Source: Paenibacillus tyrphae
Lineage (GTDB): Bacteria; Bacillota; Bacilli; Paenibacillales; NBRC-103111
Direction: 5' to 3'
Assembly (NCBI RefSeq): GCF_024158745.1
Contig: NZ_JAMZAW010000014.1
Coordinates: 1-64,000, forward strand
DNA: 64,000 nt
The stretch's first letter is position 1. Each line of letters begins with the position of its first letter. A model generated the notes under the pieces. That model was not told the DNA's origin and ran no database searches. It worked only from the letters and a program-made list of their open reading frames with translations. Positions 42,522 through 52,599 of the stretch are shown here, piece after piece. A program made the position numbers and the translations under genes.

Positions 42522-43515
42522 TTCGATGCTCGAAGAGGTTCCTGTGGAACAAGCCGTCGGCATGGTGCTTGCGCACGACTTGACCCAGATTATTCCCGGA
42601 AAGTTCAAGGGCCGCCTGTTTAAAAAAGGACACGTGATTCGCGAGGAGGATATCCCGGCACTGCTCAGCATCGGCAAAGAGCATATTTATACGCTTCGTC
42701 TGCAGCAGGGCTATCTGCACGAAGACGAAGCGGCTCTGCGGATGGCGAAGGCTGCGCAGGGAGCTGGCGTCACGTTGACCGAGCCGCACGAAGGCAAAGT
42801 CACGCTCAAGTCCGCGATCCATGGTCTGGTCAAGATCGACAAAGACCGGATCGACCAGGTCAATTCGCTGGATCAAGTCATCATGTCGACCGTGAAAACG
42901 AATACGGTGGCGGAACCCGGCCGTTCCTTAATGGGGACCCGCGTCATTCCGCTTGTTATAGAAGAAGACCGCATTACAGCCGTTGAGCGCATCGCCGTTT
43001 CCGCGGGACAGCCCATGGTAGAGGTCAAGCCGTTCCGCCCGCTGCGGGCAGGACTGATCACAACAGGCAGCGAGGTATTCAAGGGCCGGATTGAAGATAA
43101 GTTCGGTCCTGTCGTACGTAGCAAGCTCGCAGCGCTCGGCTCAGAAGTGATCGAGCAGCGGTTTGCGCCAGACGACAGCGAAACGATCGTACAGGAAATC
43201 CGCCGCTTCCTGGAGGAAAACCGCGCGGATCTTATTCTCGTTACCGGCGGCATGTCCGTAGACCCGGACGATCGGACGCCCGGCGCCATCAAGCGTGCCG
43301 GAGCGTCCGTTGTCAGCTACGGCACCCCGATGCTTCCCGGTTCCATGCTTTTGATGGGTTATCTTGACAGCGTCCCGATTATGGGGCTGCCCGGCTGCGT
43401 CATGCATGACCCGTACACGTCGTTTGACGTTCTGCTGCCGCGCATTTGCGCGGGAGAAACGATTACCCGGGCGGATATTACCGAGCTCGGTTACGGCGGG
43501 CTTTACGGCTGTTAG
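42511..43515 (+). CDS. molybdopterin-binding protein (MoeA-like C-terminal domain)
   Basis: Protein of 334 residues. The N-terminal 150 residues (AVGMVLAHDLTQIIPGKFKGRLFKKGHVI) recall the start of MoeA domains. The second half (about 180-330) is a MoCF-binding domain with LITTGSEVFKGRIEDKFG and LVTGGMSVDPDDRTPGAI and LPGCVMHDP. It is shorter than true MoeA (about 400) and lacks the C-terminal beta-barrel, so it may be a specialised molybdopterin-binding or regulatory protein. Overlap with the preceding gene indicates translational coupling. Confidence 0.8.
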   Translation: MKHDSMLEEVPVEQAVGMVLAHDLTQIIPGKFKGRLFKKGHVIREEDIPALLSIGKEHIYTLRLQQGYLHEDEAALRMAKAAQGAGVTLTEPHEGKVTLKSAIHGLVKIDKDRIDQVNSLDQVIMSTVKTNTVAEPGRSLMGTRVIPLVIEEDRITAVERIAVSAGQPMVEVKPFRPLRAGLITTGSEVFKGRIEDKFGPVVRSKLAALGSEVIEQRFAPDDSETIVQEIRRFLEENRADLILVTGGMSVDPDDRTPGAIKRAGASVVSYGTPMLPGSMLLMGYLDSVPIMGLPGCVMHDPYTSFDVLLPRICAGETITRADITELGYGGLYGC

Positions 43516-43555
43516 TTGATACCGGCAACATCTCCACTGAAGGAGGATCATCGAT

Positions 43556-43819
43556 ATGCTCGGAAATATAGGATTCAGCGAAATTTTGCTCATCGGCCTC
43601 ATTGCTCTACTGTTGTTCGGCCCGAAGAAGCTGCCGGAGCTCGGCCGGGCACTAGGCAAGACGCTGCGCGAGTTCAAGCAGGGCGCCCGCGATCTGATGG
43701 AGACGGATACGCCTCAGCCGCCGCGTCAAGACGTTACGCCGCCGACGCCTGCGCAGCAGCCACAGCCGCATGTTGTACAGCAAGAAGCAAAACAAGACTC
43801 GCGTCGTTTGCCGGATTAG
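43556..43819 (+). CDS. tatA: Sec-independent translocase subunit TatA
   Basis: Protein of 87 residues: short N-terminus with one membrane helix (about 6-22), the hinge FGPKKLPELGRALGKTLREFK, an amphipathic helix and a Pro/Gln-rich tail. AAGGAGGATC precedes ATG 43556. With TatC next door it resembles the minimal TatAy-TatCy system of Bacillus, which exports folded, often cofactor-bearing proteins; the preceding molybdenum-cofactor genes fit that use. Confidence 0.93.
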   Translation: MLGNIGFSEILLIGLIALLLFGPKKLPELGRALGKTLREFKQGARDLMETDTPQPPRQDVTPPTPAQQPQPHVVQQEAKQDSRRLPD

Positions 43820-43865
43820 GGAGACTCTTGTCTCCCGATTTTGACCGTGTGGAAGGTGAACCGTT

Positions 43866-44633
43866 ATGGAACATGATGAAGGCATGACGCTGGTGGAGCA
43901 TCTGACGGAGCTGCGCAAACGAATTATTTGGGTGCTGCTTGTCCTGATCGTCGGCATGGTGGTCGGGCTGCTTGTGGCTAAGCCGTTAATTAATTATTTG
44001 AAAAGCGTATCTCCAATCGCAAACCTGGACTGGTATGTGTTTTCCCCATGGGATGCAATTAAAATGTATATGAGCTTTTCTCTGGTTACCGGCCTTCTGG
44101 TCACGCTTCCGTTCGCTTTATACCAGATATGGGCTTTTTTGAAGCCAGGACTCCGTGAGGTCGAACAAAAAGCCTCTTTAATCTTCATTCCCTTTGCGTT
44201 TCTTATGTTTTTGCTCGGTCTGGCGTTCGGCTATTTTATCGTGTTTAAAATGGCTCTGTTATTTACTACTGCGATCAGCCAGAGCATGGAGCTTAAAGAA
44301 AACTTCGGCATTGCGCAATACTTTTCGTTCATGTTTAATATATTGATCCCGATTGCACTTGTTTTCGAGCTGCCGATTGTCGTGATGTTTTTGACCAAAA
44401 TCCGCCTGCTCAATCCGCTGCTTCTTCGCAAACTGCGCCGTTATGCGTATTTGGCGCTCGTCGTGATCGCCACGATGATCACGCCTCCGGATGCCGTGTC
44501 CGCCATTATCGTCGCTGTGCCGATGATTATTCTATACGAGTTCAGCGTCTACTTGTCGGCGCTTGTCTACCGGAAGCAGCTGCTGCAGGATCAAGCCTGG
44601 GAGGCGGAAAGCTCCGCAAAGTCTGTCGAATGA
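43866..44633 (+). CDS. tatC: Sec-independent translocase subunit TatC
   Basis: Membrane protein of 255 residues with six helices. It carries MTLVEHLTELRKRI at the N-terminus and the P-x-Y-Q-I-W-A-F-L-K-P-G-L block after the second helix, followed by the conserved Glu. TatC binds twin-arginine signal peptides. It follows tatA by 46 bases and ends in a terminator overlapping the stop codon. Confidence 0.96.
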   Translation: MEHDEGMTLVEHLTELRKRIIWVLLVLIVGMVVGLLVAKPLINYLKSVSPIANLDWYVFSPWDAIKMYMSFSLVTGLLVTLPFALYQIWAFLKPGLREVEQKASLIFIPFAFLMFLLGLAFGYFIVFKMALLFTTAISQSMELKENFGIAQYFSFMFNILIPIALVFELPIVVMFLTKIRLLNPLLLRKLRRYAYLALVVIATMITPPDAVSAIIVAVPMIILYEFSVYLSALVYRKQLLQDQAWEAESSAKSVE

Positions 44634-44644
44634 CAGGCTTTTTT
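44618..44644 (+). terminator. terminator of the tat operon
   Basis: AAGTCTGTC pairs GACAGGCTT (one wobble) around GAAT and runs into TTTTTT; it contains the tatC stop codon. Confidence 0.85.
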
Positions 44645-44717
44645 GTTTGTCCGCTTGTCGTATATTTTGGAAAGGTCTGGAGACAATGATTGAGGTGTGA
44701 AAATGTTGTAAAACCAC

Positions 44718-44746
44718 TTGCAAAATTGATGGGAAATAGTTATCAT
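44718..44746 (+). promoter_or_regulatory. sigma-A promoter of groESL
   Basis: TTGCAA (44718-44723), 17-base spacer, TATCAT (44741-44746), directly upstream of the CIRCE element. Confidence 0.7.
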
Positions 44747-44757
44747 AAGAATTGTTG

Positions 44758-44784
44758 TTAGCACTAAAGACGTTTGAGTGCTAA
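44758..44784. promoter_or_regulatory. CIRCE element (HrcA operator)
   Basis: TTAGCACTA, nine bases, GAGTGCTAA. It matches the CIRCE consensus TTAGCACTC-N9-GAGTGCTAA except for the last base of the left arm. HrcA bound here represses groES-groEL until heat stress. Confidence 0.96.
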
Positions 44785-44831
44785 TAGAATAAACCATCGT
44801 TACCCTAATATCAAAAGGAGGCTATTTTCTC

Positions 44832-45113
44832 ATGATCAAACCGTTGGGTGATCGCGTAGTCATTGAAGCCATCGCTAAGGAGGAAACGACCGCAAGCGGT
44901 ATCGTACTGCCTGACACGGCGAAAGAGAAGCCGCAAGAAGGCAAAGTCGTAGCTGTAGGCAGCGGTACACTCAAAGACGGCGAGCGCGTTGCGCTTGAGC
45001 TGAAAGAAGGCGACCGCGTGATTTTCTCCAAGTACGCCGGTACTGAAGTAAAATTCGAAGGCCGCGAGCTGCTGATTATGCGTGAGAGCGACGTTCTGGC
45101 TGTTCTGGCTTAA
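44832..45113 (+). CDS. groES: co-chaperonin GroES
   Basis: Protein of 93 residues with [13 protein letters not shown], the mobile loop around [14 protein letters not shown] and the [15 protein letters not shown] strand. Forms the heptameric lid of GroEL. AAAGGAGG precedes ATG 44832. First gene of the CIRCE-controlled operon. Confidence 0.98.
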   Translation: MIKPLGDRVVIEAIAKEETTASGIVLPDTAKEKPQEGKVVAVGSGTLKDGERVALELKEGDRVIFSKYAGTEVKFEGRELLIMRESDVLAVLA

Positions 45114-45179
45114 GAATTAACGCCTCAATTCGATACTTAAGTTTTGGTTATTTACTTACGAAAATATTCGAACCGTTAA

Positions 45180-46847
<1,668 letters not shown>

Positions 46848-46868
46848 TCCGAGCCTAGCCCGAATAGA

Positions 46869-46905
46869 AACGGCAGCATCCTTCGGGATGGCTGCCGTTT
46901 TTGTT
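46869..46905 (+). terminator. terminator of groESL
   Basis: AACGGCAGCATCC pairs GGATGGCTGCCGTT with a TTCG loop, followed by T residues. Confidence 0.95.
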
Positions 46906-47055
46906 ATGTTTGGGGTATCGATACTATAAAGGAGCGAATACTTGAGGTTCGCGAAATGCTGTTTTAAACGCTTATTATAGGAGGAACTCGTGTCTCTAGT
47001 ATCCATTTTGTCATTTGTCGTAATTAGGACTGTAAAGCATTAACATTACTTAATA

Positions 47056-47094
47056 TTAAAAAATAAAAGACCCGGCACCAAAGGTACCAGGTCT
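47056..47094 (-). terminator. terminator of the SLH-protein gene
   Basis: AGACCTGGTACC pairs GGTGCCGGGTCT around TTT on the minus strand, then TTTATTTTTTA. Confidence 0.9.
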
Positions 47095-47110
47095 CATAAA
47101 GCATTAAAGA

Positions 47111-48769
47111 TTAATCGATGAAGCCAGCCAGTTTGAGGTAACGTTTCAGCATCGTAGCTGCTTGGGAACGAGTTGCTTTCTCAGCAGAACCGATGGTGTC
47201 GTCAGTAAGACCATTGATGATGCCAGCGTTCACGGCAGCAGCAATTTCTTTCTTAGCCCAAACGATTTTGGAAGAGTCTTTGAATTTCGCAAGCTGTTGA
47301 GCTTGGTTCGACTCGGAAACTTCGGAAGCTACGCCTGCATAAGTCAGGGAACGGATGATCATAGCAGCCAGTTCTTCACGAGTGATTTGTGCATCCGGAC
47401 GGAACGTATTGTCTTCATAGCCATTGATAATACCTGCTTTGGAAGCCGTTGCTACTACGCCAGCGTACCAAGCGGAAGAATTAATGTCAGTGAAATACGT
47501 ATTAGCCGTTACAGAGTTCAGACCCAAGGAACGAACAACCAATGCTGCAAATTCAGCACGAGTGATGTTGCGGTCCGGTTGGAATTGCTTGTCGGATACG
47601 CCTTCAACCACCAATTTGTTAGCAAGCATTTCAACGTCTGCTTTGGACCAGTGGGAAGCGAGATCTTCAAACGATTTGTTTGCTTCGATTACTGTGTAGA
47701 TGCTGTTGCCGTTACGTTTCAACGTAGCAACGGTTTGACCGTCTTTCGATTGGAACGTAGAAGGAACAAAGCTCAGCTTCTTCGTTGTTTCATTGTAAAG
47801 GGCGCCAGTTGCTTTTTTAGCATCCAGGTTTTTGTTCACGTTCAACGTACGGGAAACATAAGTGCTGCCGAAATCAACATTGACAGATTTGCTGTTGCCA
47901 GAAGCTGTTACGTTGAAGTCAACAGCGTTCTTAATCGGGCTGCCACCTGCAGCATAAACTGCTTTCGTTACGTCTTCATCAGTAGCGTCAGCAACCTTAG
48001 CAATTGTTACGTTGATTTTCGTATCTTTCAGTTCAGCGCCCAATTCTTTCGCGAGTGCTTCGAATTTCATAGCTGCCAGCGGAAGAGTATAAGTGCCGTT
48101 GTCGTTGATGATTGTTACAGAAACTCCGCCTTTTTTCAGCGCTTCTGCCAGTGCGTCAGCCGGGATCGCCAGCTTTTCACCTTTGATTTTGAGTTTGACT
48201 TCTTTAGAGTTTTCAAAAGCTCGTTGCAAGGTGAAGGCATCTACGGAATCTCCAAATACTTCGATAACACCGTCGTTGGAGATCGAACCGCCGCCTCCGC
48301 CGCCCCAACCGCTAGAACCGGTAGAGTTAATCGGAGCTTGGCCGCTGTTTAGTGCGTAAGTTTGATTGCGATCGTTACCGTAGTAGGTTACCACATAGAC
48401 GCTATCCGGAACGCTAGGATTTGTCCAGGTAAAGTTAAAGTCGAAGTATGTAACCTTATCAACCGTTCTGTAGGTTACGTTGGAAGTCGTGATAAGCAGA
48501 TCTTTGTGGTAGGCATCCGAATATACACTTAAAGATACGTTTTTATCTTTGCTATAGGTATCGGTATATACGGAACCAGAAACAGTTTTGGTGTACTTAT
48601 CATACTTCAAACTACCAAAATCAATACCAGCAAATGCTAGCACAGGCACCAGCGTCGAAGCGATCATGATTCCAGCCAACGCTTGGGATGTTTTTTTCAA
48701 TACAGTCGATTTCACTTGGGTCTTGCTCCTTTCACGATTGTAAACATTTTTTTTCTCTATTTGACTCAT
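47111..48769 (-). CDS. S-layer homology (SLH) domain exported protein
   Basis: Protein of about 552 residues. A signal peptide (VLKKTSQALAGIMIASTLVPVLAFA) is followed by a beta-rich N-terminal part, a glycine-rich linker (SSGWGGGGGGS), a middle domain of unknown type, and three C-terminal SLH motifs (about 365-552; FEDLASHW, YFTDINSSAW, KFKDSSKIVW), which anchor proteins to pyruvylated secondary cell-wall polymer. It may be an S-layer protein or an SLH-anchored surface protein. Two starts compete: ATG 48769 with GGGAGGTGA upstream, and GTG 48715 with AAAGGAG upstream, which would give a conventional signal peptide. An extended -10 (TGCTAAAAT, minus strand near 48860) lies upstream. It neighbours the glycan locus. 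Confidence 0.87.
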   Translation of the reverse strand: MSQIEKKNVYNRERSKTQVKSTVLKKTSQALAGIMIASTLVPVLAFAGIDFGSLKYDKYTKTVSGSVYTDTYSKDKNVSLSVYSDAYHKDLLITTSNVTYRTVDKVTYFDFNFTWTNPSVPDSVYVVTYYGNDRNQTYALNSGQAPINSTGSSGWGGGGGGSISNDGVIEVFGDSVDAFTLQRAFENSKEVKLKIKGEKLAIPADALAEALKKGGVSVTIINDNGTYTLPLAAMKFEALAKELGAELKDTKINVTIAKVADATDEDVTKAVYAAGGSPIKNAVDFNVTASGNSKSVNVDFGSTYVSRTLNVNKNLDAKKATGALYNETTKKLSFVPSTFQSKDGQTVATLKRNGNSIYTVIEANKSFEDLASHWSKADVEMLANKLVVEGVSDKQFQPDRNITRAEFAALVVRSLGLNSVTANTYFTDINSSAWYAGVVATASKAGIINGYEDNTFRPDAQITREELAAMIIRSLTYAGVASEVSESNQAQQLAKFKDSSKIVWAKKEIAAAVNAGIINGLTDDTIGSAEKATRSQAATMLKRYLKLAGFID

Positions 48770-48870
48770 TTCGCATTTCACCTCCCTCCCTGAGCAGAAT
48801 CGACTAAACAATACCTTCTTCGATTAAAAAATCGTCTTTAAGGCCTAGAATCTATTTTAGCATCATAGAC

Positions 48871-48917
48871 AAAAAAATGGTAGCAAATTGTAGTGTAAAT
48901 TTAGCTACCATTTTTTA
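48871..48917. terminator. terminator of the O-antigen-ligase-like gene
   Basis: AAAAAATGGTAGC and AAATT pair with AATTT and GCTACCATTTTTT across a short loop; on the minus strand it ends the gene at 48929-51415. Confidence 0.85.
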
Positions 48918-48928
48918 TAAAGATTTTT

Positions 48929-51415
48929 TTAAAACTTAGCGTTTACAAGGTTTTGGATTTCTTGGCGCTCGTTCGGATCCTGGGCTACTAGCTTATCATA
49001 AAGTGCCTGATCGGACTTTCCTTGTTTTTGCAAGGAAGCTAAATACCAGCGAATGTTTTGTTTCGTTGTCTGATTCTCCAAAGGACCTCCAATGCCAATC
49101 CGGAACATTGCTTCCGCAGCATCATATTTACCACGTACGAACTGAATCTGACCTAAGGCTAAACCCATTTTTCCGGTCTCGTCAAAAGCTTGACCTTGTC
49201 CTTGTTCTTTTGGAAGCAAAGCGAGTTCTTTTTTGCGGGTCTCAAATTGATTGTAAAGCTCAAAAGCCTGATTCCAATATTCATCTTGCTTTTGAGTATT
49301 CTTCGATTCACGTGCTTTATGACCCAGGTCTGTGCTTAAAGATATCGCGACTTCGTAGAGATACACTTTCCACGGAAAACTATGAAGCTTCTCGTTTGTG
49401 AATTGTAAAGCTTCTTCTGTTTTATCTTTTAGAATCAAGCTATAGATCTTTCTATCTACCAACGGAAAGTTAAAGGGCTCTTTTTGCAATGCTTGGTCCA
49501 GCAAAGCCGTAGCTTCCGTGAAATATTTTTCATCCTTGGTCTGGTTATAAACTTGAAAAAGAATAGAGACTTTTTGGTATACATAATCCGGATGATTCGG
49601 ATGCTGAGATAAGGCATTATCCAACGGCGTTATAATATCGTTCAAGTTGTTGTTTCCGCTAGCTGCTATGGCTCTAGATTGGTTGAATTGGCTGTCAGCG
49701 CTCAACTGCTTAACGGAAATGAAGAAAAGAAGCAAAGAAACAAGCAGTACTACTGAAGGATAAGCCCATTTTTTTGTATTCAATACTTCTTTCCAATTGC
49801 CGCCTAGCTCCATGGTATCGTTTGAGATCATAATTCCAAGGCTTAGGAACAAAAGTATTCCCAGGTAAACAAAGCTCATGTCAAAATCCAAGCTGCTATG
49901 AACAAGCAAAGAAATTGAGACAATGTAGAAAATGAAGCGCTTGTTTCGCGTGTGCTCGTCCTGATAGATGAAATTACGGATGTAAATATAGTAAATGAAA
50001 ATAAGGAAAATTAGGAATACAGCAAATCCAACGATACCTACGTCTGTTAAATACTGAAGAAAAAAGTTATGTGCTTGCCGACTGATATAAGGGTTATTCT
50101 GGTATTTTTCATAAAGTGCCGGCCAAGCCCCTCCACCTGCTCCGAAAACGGGGTAGTCATTGAACAATTTCATAGCATCTTTGTAGAACGTACCGCGTTC
50201 TAATACACTATGCTGTTGAAAGTTGATGTTTTCAATACGGGTACGGATATTTTCCGGAAGCAGCTTTGTTACTCCGGTATCAGTAAATAACAATACGGCC
50301 CCTATTCCGCCAACGATGACGGCAACAACGGGAATAGCAAGGAAAGCGAAACGTTTTTCTTCGAATCGATTTGTTAACTTTTCGATCCATGGGGAAGCAA
50401 ACTTTTGGATAAGCACTGCTAATACCGTATAAATTAAAGAAATCGCCAATAGGTTGGTCCAACCCGAAATAGATAAGTCAGAGTTATATCCTTGAAACAA
50501 AGTAACGCCGATTGTCGTTACTTTATTTAGAATGACAACAGATAGTCCAAAAGATAAGACAAAATGAATTAGATAGGTAACTTGCTTACGCGGTTTAAGA
50601 AACGGCAGGACCAATAACAAAACGATTGGCAAAATGACCAAAGCGCCGCGCGATAATGTAACGAAAAAAGAAATAATAATAGGAACGACCATAAAAGCAT
50701 GGATGCCTATCGAATACCATTTTGAAGAGGTGATAACTAAGAATATGGCGACCAGCAAGACTGCAATAAGAAAAGCCGCGTAAGAGTTGGCATACTGGAA
50801 AACCGACGTCAAACGAGGACCGTTGGAATCCGACATCACCGCGTGAAGATAAGAGGTATTAGGCTCCATGTTGGCAGCGAACCACTTTACCAGCGCAAAA
50901 GCCGCTTCTTTATTGCCAAACCAGTTCATAATTCCGAAAATTACGACAAAATAGGAAGTGCTGACATAACCGTATTTGAGTATCGCTAGGCCGAGATCTT
51001 GCTTTGTAAGATAATAGGCCAGTGAAAAGAACGCGACATAAATGATTTGAATATAAATGGAATTTGCCGAGTAATTGGCAGAGGCTGCCGATAAAGTAGA
51101 AATAAAATAAGTAATAGGAAGCAGCCAAGCTAAAATAATTGCAAGGTCTGATTTTTTTTTCAAATTCCAATGAAAGTAAAAATAAATAGAAAGCAAGATA
51201 AGTATGACAGATGCCCAGACAAAGGAGGAGTAGATCGGTCGTTCGAAATCGAAATTGTTGCCGTTAAACAAGCCCCGCTGAAACGGTGCCCAAAGCAGGC
51301 AAATAAATGCGATGCCTGAAAGGATCCAAAATAAGATTGAACTTTTATCTGTGGGATCAGATGATGATTTGTTTAGGAGAGCAGCATATGTGTGCTGGTT
51401 TTTTTTCGTATTCAT
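48929..51415 (-). CDS. O-antigen ligase/Wzy_C family membrane protein with C-terminal TPR-like repeats
   Basis: Protein of 828 residues. About a dozen membrane helices (40-540) include TLSRGALVIL and the large extracellular loop with FGAGGGAWPALYEKYQNNPYISRQAHNFFLQYL, the Wzy_C/WaaL signature with a conserved His. The C-terminal 260 residues are soluble helical repeats of TPR type (for example NHPDYVYQKVSILFQVYNQTKDEKYFTEA). This layout matches WsfB of Paenibacillus alvei and WsaB of Geobacillus, the oligosaccharyltransferases that move S-layer glycans from lipid to protein. I infer a protein O-oligosaccharyltransferase; a polymerase is the alternative. AAGGAG precedes ATG 51415. Confidence 0.83.
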   Translation of the reverse strand: MNTKKNQHTYAALLNKSSSDPTDKSSILFWILSGIAFICLLWAPFQRGLFNGNNFDFERPIYSSFVWASVILILLSIYFYFHWNLKKKSDLAIILAWLLPITYFISTLSAASANYSANSIYIQIIYVAFFSLAYYLTKQDLGLAILKYGYVSTSYFVVIFGIMNWFGNKEAAFALVKWFAANMEPNTSYLHAVMSDSNGPRLTSVFQYANSYAAFLIAVLLVAIFLVITSSKWYSIGIHAFMVVPIIISFFVTLSRGALVILPIVLLLVLPFLKPRKQVTYLIHFVLSFGLSVVILNKVTTIGVTLFQGYNSDLSISGWTNLLAISLIYTVLAVLIQKFASPWIEKLTNRFEEKRFAFLAIPVVAVIVGGIGAVLLFTDTGVTKLLPENIRTRIENINFQQHSVLERGTFYKDAMKLFNDYPVFGAGGGAWPALYEKYQNNPYISRQAHNFFLQYLTDVGIVGFAVFLIFLIFIYYIYIRNFIYQDEHTRNKRFIFYIVSISLLVHSSLDFDMSFVYLGILLFLSLGIMISNDTMELGGNWKEVLNTKKWAYPSVVLLVSLLLFFISVKQLSADSQFNQSRAIAASGNNNLNDIITPLDNALSQHPNHPDYVYQKVSILFQVYNQTKDEKYFTEATALLDQALQKEPFNFPLVDRKIYSLILKDKTEEALQFTNEKLHSFPWKVYLYEVAISLSTDLGHKARESKNTQKQDEYWNQAFELYNQFETRKKELALLPKEQGQGQAFDETGKMGLALGQIQFVRGKYDAAEAMFRIGIGGPLENQTTKQNIRWYLASLQKQGKSDQALYDKLVAQDPNERQEIQNLVNAKF

Positions 51416-51762
51416 GATTGGGAATTCTCCTTATAAATTCTTTGGAATTACGACAAAATCTTATCACAGTTTTGGAGCATTCGACAAATATAAAATTCTG
51501 AGATAGTCGTTGCGTGAAATACATTAAGTCAGTAATTTTGTAAAGAGGGTGGTGAAAAAATCAAACTTGTTCAGAAAGCCAAATCGAATTGAGCATGAAG
51601 CTTGAAGTAAAAGCATATGCTGAAACGTGTTTAGAGTTAACTTATGGAACTAAGTTAATGTAGCATTTAATATTAATCTTTGTTAAAATATCAAGGTACT
51701 TACAAGGTCTAGGATTCTGCAAATTTCAAGCCGAAAAGACATATTTCACACAAGGAGCCACA
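51416..51762. other. AT-rich intergenic region between divergent glycan genes
   Basis: Divergent start region of 347 bases. On the minus strand TTGTCG (51487-51482) and TAAGAT (51463-51458), 18 bases apart, could be the promoter of the ligase-like gene. On the plus strand only weak TAAAAT-like motifs near 51685 are seen for the Wzm-type gene. No gene, repeat or RNA is recognised. Confidence 0.4.
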
Positions 51763-52572
51763 ATGGGAAAAGTAATTGAGTTTGTATATTTTATAAGAGA
51801 TGTAATGAATTCGAGAAATATAATTAGGAAGCTATCTGTAAATGATTTCAAAGCAAGATACGCAGGTTCGTTTTTTGGAATAATTTGGGCGTTCATTCAA
51901 CCATTAATAACACTTCTTGTACTTTGGTTTGTTTTTCAAATTGGTTTTAAGACGCAACCGATTCAAAATGTACCTTTCTTTCTTTGGCTTGCAGCAGGGT
52001 ATATTTCTTGGAGCTTTTTTTCTGACGCTTTTAGTAATTCCTCCCAATCTTTAATGGAGTACAGCTTTCTTGTGAAAAAAGTAGTTTTTCGTACAGCTAT
52101 TTTACCTATTGTCAAAACGATATCGTCTCTATATGTACATTTATTTTTTTTGCTTTTTATCTTTATTCTCTTAATTTTTTATAATTACCCGTTAAGTGTC
52201 TACAACTTGCAGGTTTTTTATTATTTATTTCTAAATATTATGTTAATTTTAGGTTTGTCGTGGTTATTTTCGGCCTTTTCCGTATTTTTCAAAGATACTT
52301 TGCAAGTGATTAATTTAATACTACAGATCGGATTTTGGGCTACTCCTATTTTTTGGTCTACAGAATTTCTGCCTAAAAATTATTTGTTTATAGCTAAGTT
52401 AAACCCAATGTTCTATATTGTGCAAGGTTACAGGGATAGTTTCATTTATCACAATTGGTTTTGGGAAAGACCTTTGAGCACAATCTATTTCTTAGCCCTT
52501 ACGATTATTATTTTTATTACCGGAGCCATAGTTTTTAGAAAATTGAGACCCCATTTTGCAGATGTACTTTAA
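51763..52572 (+). CDS. polysaccharide ABC exporter permease (Wzm/TagG type)
   Basis: Membrane protein of 269 residues with six helices. The N-terminal FKARYAGSFFGIIWAFIQPLITLLVLWFVF and the VFFKDTLQVINLILQIGFWATPIFW stretch are typical of ABC-2 permeases that export O-antigen, teichoic acid or S-layer glycans. AAGGAG precedes ATG 51763. The ATPase gene follows after 27 bases. AT-rich like the rest of the locus. Confidence 0.92.
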   Translation: MGKVIEFVYFIRDVMNSRNIIRKLSVNDFKARYAGSFFGIIWAFIQPLITLLVLWFVFQIGFKTQPIQNVPFFLWLAAGYISWSFFSDAFSNSSQSLMEYSFLVKKVVFRTAILPIVKTISSLYVHLFFLLFIFILLIFYNYPLSVYNLQVFYYLFLNIMLILGLSWLFSAFSVFFKDTLQVINLILQIGFWATPIFWSTEFLPKNYLFIAKLNPMFYIVQGYRDSFIYHNWFWERPLSTIYFLALTIIIFITGAIVFRKLRPHFADVL

Positions 52573-52599
52573 AATAAATTGTCCTCCCAGGAGGTTAAC

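Noticed and set aside
46990-47043. 17-residue hydrophobic peptide frame after AGGAGG near groEL
   Set aside because: Good ribosome binding site and GTG start, but too short to judge and without a convincing promoter; not annotated.
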